A stretch of 64,000 nucleotides of DNA from Tricholoma matsutake. Its lineage: Eukaryota; Basidiomycota; Agaricomycetes; Agaricales; Tricholomataceae. Where the stretch lies: the NCBI GenBank assembly GCA_026075535.2, contig AP026538.1, positions 1,860,001 to 1,924,000 of the forward strand, written 5' to 3'. Below the pieces are notes generated by a model, which was not told the origin of the DNA, searched no databases, and saw only the letters and a list, made by a program, of their open reading frames with translations. A program made the position numbers and the translations under genes. This document shows, piece by piece, positions 1 to 10,820 of this stretch (within the stretch, counting starts at the first letter, position 1; the number at the start of each line of letters is the position of its first letter).

Positions 1-483
1 TCCAAAACATGGAGCCCATTGGGCCACAAGATGAAGAAGACACTGGGAAGGAAAACCCAGCACTGGCAAACCACAAACAGGCAATGGAACAACTGGGAGG
101 GACACCCAAACAAGGGATCGTGGACGATGAACTATTGATTGCCTACATCCTAGGGACTACCATGGATGGATATGGATATGGATATTGCATGGGTGATATC
201 CATGGATGAATGAATGGTTACTATTAAATTTAAATAAATGAGTAATATAGTCTTGGTAAGGAATAACATGGGTATGGGTATGGTAAAATCCATGGTGTTC
301 AGGTCATGGGTTCTGCATGGTTACTATGGTATTAGAATTGCTGACCCGTTGATTACTGAGACCCTTCACATGGTGTGTTGGCGGTCAACACAACCATTGC
401 CACACCACTGATGATCAATATTGCCACTAGGGATCTGCATGCAACCACCACCAGCACCGGACCTTCCCACAATACAAGCCTAT

Positions 484-518
484 GAATAGTGAGGCATCCT
501 GTGTCTGCCTCACTATTC
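484..518. repeat. Perfect 13-bp stem hairpin inside the hAT element
   Basis: GAATAGTGAGGCA at 484-496 is followed, after a 9-nt loop, by its exact complement ending at 518. No function is known. It could be a cruciform or a decayed nested insertion. Confidence 0.6.
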
Positions 519-539
519 CTAGACTTGATTGCATCAAAA

Positions 540-685
540 CCCTACCACCAGTTCTCACACCCGATCACCGTCTCCCACAGTTGATCAACATGTGCCACAG
601 CCCTGGCTAGTGTCATGCTCATCATCCCCTCATGCTATTCCACTCATTTCTGGCCCTTTTTCCTTCACTTTTTTTTGGTAGGTTT
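540..685 (-). repeat. Diverged repeat shared in inverse orientation with 39310-39465
   Basis: This stretch of the hAT interior resembles the reverse complement of about 39310-39465, including the shared words TCATGCTCATCATC and CTATTCCACTCATT. It shows that hAT-related or common inserted sequence occurs twice in the window. The copy at 39.3 kb retains both arms of a hairpin that is half lost here. Confidence 0.55.
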
Positions 686-1157
686 ACAAGTCCTTAACAG
701 AGTTGAGACTCATTCTTCAAAACTGGAATCAATGAAAAATTCAGTGTGACCATTTTTCCATGGCTGTTTTCCCCATGGTTAGTAATTTCAGCAACCATTA
801 AGGTAGAGGAAATCCATATGCATCCAGTGTCACCTGATTTGGCATGATGAATGTGACAAAAGTGCAAAAATTTGCATATCAAAGAAAGCACATAAATTTC
901 AAGGAATCTGCCACCAGGAAAATTTTTTATTTCCACTTCATGATTTTTTGGTGGTTGTACATTTTTGAGACATCAGCATGAATAAATGATGTGTTTTCAA
1001 GAGATTCTATGGTGTCCAAGTGAAACAAACACATGATCAATTTAGTGCATGCTAAGGTCTCATCACACATCAGTCACAACAGCTGACATTGGATGTGTAT
1101 GGATTGCCCCTACCTTACAAAAATTACTGACTTTACTAACCGTGGGAGTCAAAAATT

Positions 1158-1690
1158 TATAGTGATGTTATACATCATTCTAACCAGTTTTTTGAGCTGA
1201 ATTTCAAAATGACATGTACATAGTGATGGAACCATCCATATGTGGAACATAGTGATGGAACCATCCATATGTGGAACATAGTGATGTTATATACCATTCT
1301 GATCAATTTTTTGAGCTGAGTTCAAAAATGACATCAGGAGAGTCATGTGACTTACCATAAATGGAATATAGTGATGTTATATATACCATTCTGATCAGTT
1401 TGTTGAGGAGAGTTCAAAAATGACATTGGGAGAGTCATGTGACTTACCATAAATGGAATATAGTGATGTTATATACCATTCTGATCAGTTTTTTGAGCTG
1501 AGTTCAAAAATGACATTGGGAGAGTCATGTGACAGACCATAAATGGAATATAGTGATGTTATATACCATTCTGATCAGTTTTTTGAGCTGAGTTCAAAAA
1601 ATGAGAGAGTCATGTGACTTACCATAAATGGAATATAGTGATGTTGCATACCATTCTAACCAGGATTTTGAGCTGAGTTTAAAAATACTC
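1158..1690. repeat. Tandem array, about 6 copies of a 90-bp unit, inside the hAT element
   Basis: The unit begins ATAGTGATGTTATATACC and contains GAGCTGAGTTCAAAAATGAC and GAGAGTCATGTGACTTACC. Units start near 1158, 1278, 1368, 1460, 1550 and 1635. Between the first two units a 29-bp sequence containing GAACCATCCATATGTGGAA is itself duplicated (about 1221-1279). The copies differ mainly by point changes and small indels, as in a minisatellite grown inside a non-autonomous transposon. Confidence 0.85.
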
Positions 1691-4600
1691 AGATGAAGAA
1701 GCCAGTTTTTTTTTGTGATATTGAATTTGTAACAGTTGCCATGTTATTTGTTTTTTTGCATTTCTGATGACCAGCTCTCATGCTTTTGTATATGCAATAT
1801 TCATTTGTCTTTTATATATTTAAAATTTTTGAAATTTTTTGTGGATATTATACCAGTAAGGGTGTTTAAAGAGAGAAAAATAAATTCTTAATTTTGTGCA
1901 ATATTTGATAAGAAAATCTCAAAATACTATACCACATTGGTGTAACTCTATATAAAATGATCTTTAGGCTATTTTCAAGGAATGAATAAATAAATCCCAA
2001 CAATAAACTATATAGTCCAATACACAAGTCTTGTAAGCACCTACTCAAATATTTTCATGATTTTACATGCCAAATTGAATCAGTGACATTCAATTTCTCT
2101 TGGTAATATCCAAAAATGCATTGAAACACTAAATTTGCCTTTTCCTCAGTGATAGGTACTTCAAACACATAACTATTAGTTGTATACTAGTAGTTACACA
2201 TCAACAGTGCATATTACAACAACCTTTTGGCAAAAAGGTCACTTATCAGTTTTGTGGATGATGTGGATAATCCATGGATATCATCCATATCCACAACAAT
2301 TTATCCACCATCCATGGTAGTCCCTACTACATCTGAGGAGAACCCGTCATTGGAATATTCAAACCCACTAAAATGCCACTGACAGAAGAGTACAATGAAC
2401 CAAGGTACTCATACTCTCAGATGATGAAGACCATCTCTCAGATCGTGAAGGCAAAAGGATCACCACAATATGCATACAGACAGAAAATCTGGATCAGGGC
2501 AAAAACATCCGTCTCACAGCAACTGACACACAAGAAGGAAGGAGACCCCAAATGAAAGACCCTAGATGAACTACTCCCCAAACAGTATAAGGAATACTGA
2601 TGGATATTCGAAAAGGAAGCATTGGAATGATTCCCAGAATCAAGACCCTGGGATCATGCAATCAAACTGGAACTGGACTTTGTGGCAAAGGATTGTAGGG
2701 TTTACCCATTATCACCAGCGGAACAGAAGAAGCTTGATGAGTTCCTTGATGAAAGCTTGCAGAAAGGATACATTCGACCATCAAAATCGCCCATGGCATT
2801 GCCATTCTTCTTCATTGCGAAGAAGGACTCGGATGCGCTATGACCCTGCCAAGATTACAGGTATTTGAACAATGGAACACCTACCTGCTGCCGCTGGTAG
2901 GAGACCTGTTGGACAAACTAACAGGGGCAAAATGGTTTACAAAATTGGACATCTGATGGGGATATCACAATGTCAGAATCAAGGACAGAGATCAATGGAA
3001 GGCAGCCTTCAGGACAAATCGGGGGCTGTTTGAACCAATGGTGATGTTCTTCAGATTATGTAACTCACCGGCGACCTTCCAGGCAATGATGAATGAGATA
3101 TTCCATGACATGATCAGAGAAGGATGGCTTGTGATTTACATGGATGACATCCTGATATTCTCCAAGGATCAGAATGAACACCAGGAAATGACAAAGAGGG
3201 TACTGCAAAGACTGGCAGAAAATGACTTATACCTGAAACCAGAGAAATGCAAATTCAACGTCCACAAAGTGGAATTCTTGGGTCTGATCATCTGACCCAA
3301 TGAAATTGCCATGGACAACACGAAACTGGCAGGTATACAGGATTGGCCAACCCCGACAAACGTAAAGGCAGTCAGATCTTTCCTGGGATTTGGAAACTTC
3401 TACAGGAAGTTTATTGGACATTTTGCGGAGACAAGCAGACTGCTTAATGAACTGACAAAGAAGAACAAAGTATTCAACTGGACAATGGAATGCAAAAAGG
3501 CCCTTCCAGATGCTGAAAAGGAAATTTGCAGAAGCACTGGTACTGCTAATGCCAGACCCAACAAAACCATTCACAATCGAATCAGACCCCTCAAAACATG
3601 CGACAGGAGGAGTGCTGAGACAGAGGGATATGAATGGGGACTGGCATCCATGTGGATATATATCACATGCGCTAACACCAATGGAACAGAACTACAAGAT
3701 CTATGACAGGGAGCTGCTAGCAATAGTACAATCGCTAGAAACCTGGAGACACTACCTACTGGGTTCTGGACACCCAGTGGTAATCCTGTCGGACCACAAG
3801 AACTTGACGTACTTCCGAACAGTGCAGAAACTGAACAGACGACAGGCAAGATGGAGCTTATTCCTATCAGAATTTGACTTGCAACTCGTCCACATACCCA
3901 GATCACAGATGGTACAGAGCAATGTGTTGTCATGGAGAGTGGACCACATACTGGTGGAAGACAACAATAATGAAGATGTCACAACGCTGCCAGAAACAGT
4001 ATTTGTGAAATTCATCGACATGGAAATGGATGACTTGCTTGCAGGGAGCATCATGAAAGATGACCTGGTGAAGAGCACAATCAAGGCGCTAAAGACCAAA
4101 GAAACACTGCCAATAAAATCAGCATTGGAAGACTGGAAGATAGAAGATGGCCTTCTATTCTTCTGAGACAGGTGCTATGTCCCTGACAACAGAGATCTAC
4201 AAAAGAAGCTGGTGCAACAATACCATGAAGGAGTGACCAGTGGACACCCAGGACAATGGCAGACAACTGAAATGATCAGGAGAGACTACTGGTGGCTGGG
4301 GATGATGACGTACATTAAGAACTATGTTGCTGGATGCACAATATGCCAGCAGATGAAGGTCAACATGCACCCAATGACCCCCCCACTACAACCAATCAAA
4401 TCTGAAGCGACAAGACCATTCGTGATGGTGATGACAGATTTCATAACTGACCTACCAGAGTCCGATGATTATGATGCACTCATTGTTGTGGTAGACCATG
4501 TGCTTATGAAGGGGGTCATTTTTATCCCTTGCAGGAAAACTGTGGATGCATTGGGAGTGGCCACCCTTTATCTAGACAATGTCTACAAATGATTTGGCCT

Positions 4601-5635
4601 CCCAGACAAGATCATCTCTGACAGAGATCCCAGATTTGCCTCGCAGCTGTTCCAGGAGCTAGGAAGACTGCTCGGAATCAAGCTGGCAATGAGTATGGCG
4701 TACCACCCCCAGACTGATGGGGAGACAGAATGGGTGAACCAGGAAGTGGAAGTATGCCTATGGATCTTCTGCTTGAACAACCAGGAGAATTGGAAGCACC
4801 TCCTCCCAACCACAGAGTTCACACACAACCAGAGGATGCACTCCATACAGAAGAACTCCCCATTCTACCTCATGATGGGCTATGAGCCCAAGGCGATCCC
4901 ACTCCCCTACCTGAAAACAAACATACTGGCCATAGAAAATCAAATAGTTGTGCTGCAATGGGCCCGAGATGAAGTGAAGGCAACTCATGAGTTAGCCAGA
5001 CAGATGATGGCGGAAAGAATGACAAGGCACTTCACCCCATTCAAAGAAGGAGACAGAGTGTGGCTAGAAGCAAAGAACCTCAAGACAACACATGCAATGA
5101 GGAAGCTCGCACCAAAGAGAGAAGGACCATTCACTATTGAGAAGGTCCTGAACCCACTCTCCTACCAACTGAAGTTGCCAGAACAGTGGAAAATACACCC
5201 TGTATTCCATGTGGCACTTCTTTCCCAGTACAAAGAAACCAAGACACATGGACCAAACTTCCCAGAACCACTGCCCGACCTGATAGAAGGCGAATCAGAG
5301 TATGAGGTGGAAGCGATCATCAGACACAAAAAGAAAGGAAAGACCATGCACTTCCTAGTGAAGTGGGTCAGATACCCGACCTCAGAGAACTTGTGGGAGC
5401 CCAAGAGAAACCTGAAGCATGCCAAGACAATCCTAGGGGCATATAAACAGTGACAACAGCTGTAGAAACCCCACACAGCACCTCTCTCCCCATACAAAGA
5501 AACCGAGACCAAAACACCCACCAAACTGACTACAGAGAAACCACCTCTAGAAAAGAAAAAGACAAGCTATGCTCACTGGAATAGAGATTCTTGCCATCAT
5601 TGTTGGCACAATCCTGGCTGTTGCGACAGCCCTTA

Positions 5636-7211
5636 CAGTGGCCAACAAAACCATTCCAATGTTTTCAAACTTTTAACAAGTGTACTTGAACAAAATGAAA
5701 TAAATTGTCATAAAATCTGGGAAAATTATGGAATATACCTTAACATCCTATCTGATCACCTGCATAGCCACAAGATCATGTGACATTATTTAATAAGTAA
5801 ACTTCATCATATACTCTAGTGACTCATTGGAACAGTTTTGTTGCACTGATTTTTTGAGTATAAATTAGTACTTGGTATAGCCACCTTTTGTTTTAACTAC
5901 TGCAGCAAGTCTTTTAGGCATGCTTTCAATCAATTTCTGACACTCCTCCTTTGGTATCTTCTCCCATTCCACCTGTACCCTCTCCCAAAGCTCTGTAACA
6001 CTGTTGGCTGGTTCCTCATACTCTCCAAGCTTCTTTTTGAGATGATGCCACAGATGTTCTATAGGATTGAGGTCAGGAGACTGTGCAGGCCACTTGAGGA
6101 CAGTAATATCATTGTCTTCAAACCACTTCTTGGCCTTTTTGCTGGTATGTTTGGGGTCATTGTCCTGCTGAAATACCATATCATCAGTAGTTTTACCCCA
6201 AAGCTCTAGTATTTGCTGAAGCTCATCATCCATAATGCTGACATAAAGTTCAGCATCCATCTTTCCTTCAACCGTAGTAGCATATCCAACCCCATCCCAT
6301 CCCATGCACCCCCACAACATCAAATTCCCTCCTCCAAACTTCACTGTTCCCTCAACAAGCCTATCACTCAGACCTTCATCACTATCTTTCCACACATATT
6401 TTCTTCCATCTGATCCCAAATGATTAATTTTAGTCTCATCTGACCATATGACCCTTTTTCAATCCTCAAGTGTCCACTCTGCATGCCGCTCAGCAAACTC
6501 CAATCATGCATGTCGGTGATGAGGTTTGAGTAGTGGACATTTCTTCTTGACTACAGGTTTCATGCCATGTGATTTAAGATATCAATGAAGGGTTTGGGAG
6601 GAGAAAGGGGTGTTGGTGATACCCTGAAGTGTTTGTGCAGCTTTGGTAGCATTATCAACTTTTCCCATGCGAATAATTTGATGTGCATAGTCAACATTAG
6701 CAGTAGTAAGCTTTATAGGACAACCACCAAATGATTTCTGAAGCTCGGGTCAGTGCTCAGAGTGAGTACGGCTGATGGTAGCAATGCCATGACCAGTTTG
6801 ATAAGAGATTTGTCAGACAGAAAGACCAGAATCAAGCAAATTGAGAATGTGGAGTATTTGAGTGGATGATAGCTTCTGCATAATGAATTGGGGGGTAAGA
6901 ATGAAGTTGCAAGAGATCCAGTCTCCTTAAATATATTGTATCACATGATATTGTTTACTTATGTTTGTAATAATCAACAAAGTCATGTGATTTGCATAAA
7001 TTCTATACTCAAAAATCAGTGCAACAAAACTGTTCCAATGAGTGACTAGACTATATGATGAAACTTACCTATTAAATAGTGTCACATGATCTTGTGGCTA
7101 TGCAGGTGATCAGAAAGATGTTAAGGTATATTCCATAATTTTCTCAGATCATTTTATTCAAGTACACTTATTAAAAGTTTGAAAACATTGGAACAGTTTT
7201 GTTGGCCACTG
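5636..7211 (-). mobile_element. Tc1/mariner-family DNA transposon (1576 bp) with about 230-bp inverted repeats
   Basis: Ends read CAGTGGCCAACAAAAC and its complement, flanked by TA at 5634-5635 and 7212-7213, the normal Tc1/mariner target duplication. The inverted repeats are unusually long, about 5636-5865 and about 6985-7211, and differ at scattered sites and by a small indel. The minus strand carries one transposase-like gene. It lies inside the 3' region of Gypsy-1 and cuts the small membrane-protein ORF. Confidence 0.93.
5865..6881 (-). pseudogene. Tc1-like transposase (DD34E), inactivated
   Basis: The frame from ATG at 6881-6879 to the stop at 5865 has 339 codons, normal for a Tc1-like transposase. 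The N-terminal part resembles the paired helix-turn-helix DNA-binding region. The catalytic part shows VIWSDET (first Asp), QQDNDPKHTS (second Asp) and SPDLNPIEHLW (Glu), with exactly 34 residues between the second Asp and the Glu. Six in-frame stops are present, all TGA. Five sit where family members carry Arg (for example before QIS, PELQKS and YLKSHG) and one where Trp is expected before KRVIWSDE. The last 184 codons are open. The protein cannot be made as it stands. Confidence 0.9.
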
Positions 7212-7213
7212 TA

Positions 7214-7504
7214 CCTTTGCATTCTGTCTTTACACAATCTTTCAACCAAGACCAGAACCCCCAATTACAGACATTGAATTCTCCAGTTTACAATGCCCTA
7301 TGGAGAACCCCCTTCCTAATGACACCACTGACTCGTTGACACCACTGCCTGAGGCAGCACGAACGAGAAGAACCTGATCATGGTCCAAGTTTGGACATGA
7401 TTTATTCCTCCATTGCACCCCATGACCCTGCCACACCTCCTGATTAAGAGGAGAGGAGAAGATTATGATCGAAGTCAGTGACTTTGAAGATAGAGAGAGG
7501 GTGA
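7214..7504 (+). other. Gypsy-1 3' untranslated region with polypurine tract
   Basis: After the mariner element this carries the tail of the small ORF and then non-coding sequence ending in the purine-rich run GATAGAGAGAGGGTGA (about 7489-7504), directly before the LTR start TGTTAC. This is the expected plus-strand priming site. Confidence 0.7.
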
Positions 7505-8108
7505 TGTTACAATTTTCATTATCATAACCCAGGACAACCAGACGTATGCTGGCAAGGCCAGATATTTCATTTTTCCTTCCTGACTCAAATGAGTCGCTCT
7601 GATGGAGACCCACTCCCTGATCTCACTGCTGTCAACTGACATGCTGCGCTGCAGCATTCTGTGACATCAGATGCCTCATGCTTGGCATGAGGCTTGTTGT
7701 TCTATTGTTCTTTCTATTATTACTTGACAAGGATCTCACATTCCGATTGGATGATGGACATCTCTGAAACCATATATAAGCTATAGTAATACTGCCTGTA
7801 TTCCTTAGCTTGACCTAATTCAAACAACGGTCTTAGACTCAATCTGAACACTCGACAGCCTAGGAAATCCCTAGCTGTGATAAACTCGAACTCAACAGTT
7901 GGAAAGCCTCCAACTGTGATACACAAACAAACAGTCTACTCAGAAAGCCTGTGAGTATGGATAGCCATGACTACTTGAGGAAGTACCCAAGTGAAGGCAG
8001 GAAGCCCGATACACTAGGAAAGTCTCCTAATGTGATACCAATACAGTTGGAAAGTCTCCAACTGCGATACACAACACAAAGACTGAGTCAAGACCTATAG
8101 TCTTAACA
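7505..8108 (+). repeat. 3' LTR of Gypsy-1 (604 bp)
   Basis: It starts TGTTACAATTTTC and ends GTCTTAACA, and is preceded by a polypurine tract. It aligns along its length with the solo LTR at 48324-49142. It contains the inverted repeat GCCTCATGC/GCATGAGGC at 7673-7693 and several short direct repeats of the type TTGGAAAGCCTCCAACTG. This copy has fewer CpGs than the solo LTR, consistent with greater age. Confidence 0.88.
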
Positions 8109-8207
8109 GGGACAGCTGGTTTCAGAAACCAGGAAAGGAGATGTCACAGTCCAGGCCAATCATCATGCTGTACAATTAGACTACTATAAAAACCATTCTA
8201 AAGACAA
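8107..8207. repeat. Left terminal direct repeat of Y, with 17-bp palindrome
   Basis: About 100 bp are shared in the same orientation with 38932-39036. The palindrome CTGGTTTCAGAAACCAG (8116-8132, 8-bp arms around one base) is intact here and damaged in the right copy. Such a site is a plausible recombinase core. Confidence 0.7.
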
Positions 8208-8610
8208 CTAATCGTCCTTGATGAGTATGGACCATGAGAAGTGGGAGGCAGACCAAGGATGAATAGGGAAATGCACAGCTCTGTGAGGAGGCAGTGCATA
8301 GCACCAGCTGTCCCAACAGGTCTGCAGGCATGTATTTCAAGTGTGGATCCCTATAACCTATCGAGAGTGGGAAAGGGATGGGAGGGATAGAAGTAGTAAG
8401 CAAAGAGTTAATCAGGTGAATAAAAAATAAATATATAAAAAAACAATACAAGTTGAACATAGTGATCAGGAACATGAAGAAATACACAACATCTCCATAG
8501 GTGGAGTCCATAGTCCAAGTCATACATAGTCCATGAGAAAGTCTGTGCTCAGAAGCAAGTCAATAGTCCACAGAAGAAGCGGGGGAGAACAAGAAAAGAA
8601 GAAAAAATGA
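8208..8610. other. Non-coding 3' region of Y
   Basis: This follows the end of the recombinase frame towards the left repeat. No coding potential, RNA gene or further repeat was seen. Confidence 0.5.
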
Positions 8611-10092
8611 CTAAAAAGCTGCAGGCTGATGTGCTGGATGCCCAAAAAGAAGGGCCTGCAAAAGAATGGGGTTCTTTTGGATGTAAATCTGGAAGGAGTT
8701 TGATGCCCACTGGCTGATAGCCTGAATGACAGGAGGAGCCACACCAGCCTCAGCTAGAGATGTGGCCCCCCTAGCATGCATGGACTGACCTCCAATGTCC
8801 TTTGGGAAATTTTTCCTGAGCTTCCTCATGAACCATCCATGTGTAGGGACCTCCCCATCTTCCCAGAGCCACAATTCAAGTTGAAAAGGGTGCAGGTGAT
8901 CATGTGATGCAAGATACGAGATGAAGTGTAGGTAAGGATTTGTTGTAGCATTTGTGCTCTGGATGGTAATGGTGTTTCCTTCAAAGAAACAGTCTCCTTT
9001 ATGTCCTGGGAGGAAGAATGAGTAGTGTAATCCATTAGCAATGGCTGTGTGATGCAGTGAAATCTTCCTGTAGTTTCTGGAAGCAATTCTGTCAGGAAAG
9101 CAGAGTTCTACAAGTTGCATCAATCCTTGAAAACAAGTGAGAAGGATTGTCAGGAACTTTGCATTTGACACCTTGAGGTCAGATTTTGAGAGGTGTTTGC
9201 ATTTGACAGGAGAACCAAAGCAGCGATGACAGCCTGCCATAGTACGTTTGATGAGGTTACTATTTTGGTGAGTTCTGACATTAGGGAAAAATGGTTCTAG
9301 CTGGTCTGCAACACCAGATAGGTACAAGTTGACTGAGTCAGGTTTGATGAAGGTCAACATGTAGACTGCGAAGAAACTGAGAGTTTCTTTGGTAAGATAG
9401 ACCTCATTCATACTCGATCACATCACATGAATTTAGCACTTACACACCATCTTGTCTGTGAATGGTTCTCGGTGAGCATTTTTCAAAATTGGGCTCCGAG
9501 GAAAGGTTTATTAACTATTTTTAAATTGAACTGGCAAAACAAAATTTGGACTGAAGAGTGACTGACAGAGGAGTATGACTTTCAAAGTTGGCAGTTGATC
9601 AGAAAGCAGTTGCAATCAAAATGTTAACTTTCAGGATTAAAACCTATACTCCTCCCACAAAACATGCAGACTCTCTCCAAGATTTTGATAAGATCTTCAT
9701 TATGCAAAGTTAAACCTTTCCTCAGAGCCCAATTTAAAAAAATGGTCACCAAAAACCATTCACAGATGAGATAGTGTGTACATAAGTGCTAAATTCATGT
9801 GATGTAGTCGAGTATGAATGAGTTCAATGGGAAAATAATGTAGTTTGCAGAAAGTGATGTAAGAGTTGAGCACAGATGTGTAAGTCAGATTTGATGATTC
9901 ATCAATAGAGAGACCAAGCACAATGGCAGGCTCATGAATGAGATGATCCATTGACCAAGGTTCCCAGAGAGGCTGCCGAGACCCCTCTGAGAGCTCAATC
10001 ATCATTTTTTCATAGCCCCCAGCATGCCTTGAGGGGGTAGTATAGATAGAAAGGATAGGAACTGTGAATTGGGGCCCAAATGATGGAATCAT
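8611..10092 (-). pseudogene. Tyrosine recombinase of Y, split by a fold-back element
   Basis: The N-terminal part (9823-10092) has a core-binding-like segment around LTYTSVLNSYITFC. The C-terminal part (8611-9402) continues TLSFFAVYML and contains FLPGHKGDCFFEGN, HARGATSLAEAGV and QWASNSFQIYIQKN, typical of the catalytic domain of basidiomycete tyrosine recombinases. The Tyr nucleophile (FQIYIQ) is present. The box II Arg of the usual SMRAGGATSLAEAG motif is His here (CAT from CGT), and the box III Arg is Gln. The frame matches that of the upstream zinc-knuckle part, with one TAG at 10122-10120. It would cut and rejoin DNA at the element ends, but this copy is dead. Confidence 0.85.
9403..9822. 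mobile_element. 420-bp fold-back/MITE-like element inside the recombinase gene
   Basis: The ends are inverted copies of CTCATTCATACTCGA, and near-complementarity continues for about 125 bp on each side, so most of the element can fold into one hairpin. No gene is present and no convincing target duplication was found. Its length is a multiple of three, so the recombinase frame resumes in phase. The insertion lies between the FPIE and TLSFF motifs. Confidence 0.75.
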
Positions 10093-10119
10093 GAGGCAAG
10101 GTTGCTGAAGGAGTGACAG

Positions 10120-10816
10120 CTAGGCCTGGGAGGTGCAGCTAGGTGCCTTGTGACCCTTTTTCTTACAGATGTTGCATATGTGCATCCAATGACACACAGT
10201 GTCCTCCAGAGTGCACAAACTTTGGTTCCATCAATTGCACACTTCACTCTTCTTGCATGAAGTATTGGGTGCTTGTATTCCACTGGTATGAACAACAGCT
10301 GCCCCAATGTTATCCATATGACTCATTCGCAGGTTGAGGAACTTGTGCAGGTCCATGAGCTCGACGTCACAATGGGATCTCACTTGACACTGGACAGCAC
10401 AATCGAAAGCAATGACATGCTGGTGGAAGTTGACATGTGTTGCCCCAAAGAGATTAATGATAGTTTTGCTGTACCCAGCAAGCTCCCTTGATCTGTGAGA
10501 AAAAGCAAAGATGATAGCTCGAATGGTTTTGATCCATGCTATATTCCAATCTCCAGTAGTGCTGACAATCTTGTTCGGTGTAACAGTTGGGATCTTGAAC
10601 TCCAGGTCACCCAAGACTTTGATGTGATTGTCATTGTTGGAGGTGGAGTGGTATCCAGACAGAACATTATTGAGGTTGACTGCATGGCCTGCAAGAATGT
10701 TCTTCCACTCCCCGTCCAGAAACTCTGGGCAGTCCAGCTGATTGAGTAAGTCAGACTTTGCACCTTTGGGATCACTCATGTAAAGCTTAAGGAGCATCTG
10801 TGTTTTTGCCAGGTTG
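10120..10816 (-). pseudogene. Y gag-like zinc-knuckle protein, C-terminal part
   Basis: This continues the 38234-38766 segment across element X. The text KTQMLLKLYMSDP and FDCAVQCQVRSHCD is followed by a Cys/His-rich end, CN*WNQSLCTLEDTVCHW and CNICKKKGHKAPSC, similar to CCCH- plus CCHC-type zinc fingers of gag-like proteins from YR elements. The asterisk is a TGA where Arg is expected. A TAG at 10122-10120 separates it from the recombinase in the same frame and could derive from CAG. The protein probably binds nucleic acid. Assignment rests on motif recognition only. Confidence 0.75.
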
Positions 10817-10820
10817 ACAG

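Larger units (their letters stand above)
151..2326. mobile_element. Non-autonomous hAT-type DNA transposon (2.18 kb)
   Basis: The ends are perfect 19-bp inverted repeats, TAGGGACTACCATGGATGG at 151-169 and its complement at 2308-2326, and similarity decays inwards over about 65 bp. The flanks carry an 8-bp duplication, CTACATCC (143-150) and CTACATCT (2327-2334), with one C-to-T difference. YAGGG ends and an 8-bp duplication are hAT hallmarks. Removing the element plus one duplication restores the Gypsy-1 reading frame across the site. No transposase is encoded, so it would depend on a hAT transposase elsewhere. The interior is A+T-rich and holds a tandem array and a long hairpin. Confidence 0.85.
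9..5453 (+). pseudogene. Gypsy-1 pol polyprotein (RT-RNase H-integrase-chromodomain), decayed
   Basis: The reading runs from 9, is broken by the hAT element at 151-2326, and resumes near 2327. The connector to RT has the motif RPWDHAI at about 2640. RT spans about 2640-3300 with an intact YMDD box at 3137-3148. RNase H spans about 3510-3960; its last acidic residue is Asn (motif SNVLSW instead of a D-containing ADVLSR). The integrase zinc finger (HHCC) lies at about 4212-4370, followed by a DDE core with D near 4435, D near 4617 and E near 4726. A chromodomain spans about 5297-5450. Stops at 2334, 2553, 2598, 2628, 2841, 2954, 3293, 4164 and 4590 are all TGA, mostly where family members carry Arg. 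Frame changes lie near 2868 and 3500. Confidence 0.9.
5569..7377 (+). pseudogene. Small membrane-protein ORF behind Gypsy-1 pol, split by the mariner element
   Basis: ATG at 5569 opens a frame that enters the mariner element at 5636. Dropping the element and one TA, the frame continues at 7214 and ends at TGA 7375-7377, giving 76 codons. Residues about 6-30 form one continuous hydrophobic segment (starting LAIIVGTILAVATAL). A short proline- and acid-rich tail follows. No known domain was recognised. The place, between pol and the 3' LTR, is where env-like genes sit in some Ty3/gypsy elements, but nothing here shows an envelope function. It is not in the pol frame and starts 115 bp after the pol stop. 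Confidence 0.55.
1..8108 (+). mobile_element. Ty3/gypsy chromovirus Gypsy-1, 5' end outside the window
   Basis: The order is pol (RT, RNase H, integrase, chromodomain), a short membrane-protein ORF, a purine-rich tract (about 7488-7504) and a 3' LTR (7505-8108). The 5' LTR and most of gag lie left of the window. Two DNA transposons are nested inside, a hAT element at 151-2326 and a Tc1/mariner element at 5636-7211. Apart from these the internal region is collinear. The chromodomain at the pol C-terminus places it among chromoviruses, which target heterochromatin. The element is inactive, with nine premature TGA stops and two frame changes. The 3' flank begins directly with the Y element repeat at about 8109. 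Confidence 0.9.

Noticed and set aside
1158..1690. CRISPR array
   Set aside because: The repeats are contiguous 90-bp tandem units without unique spacers, in a eukaryotic transposon.
2566..2868. Plus-strand open frame of 100 codons in Gypsy-1
   Set aside because: The recognisable RT text lies in a different frame over the same bases.
3227..3574. Minus-strand open frames overlapping Gypsy-1 pol (also 3571-3933 and 5162-5524)
   Set aside because: They are antisense shadows of the pol frame, with no recognisable protein text.
7505..8108. Second solo LTR instead of the Gypsy-1 3' LTR
   Set aside because: A polypurine tract stands directly before it and follows collinear 3' sequence of Gypsy-1, so it belongs to that element.
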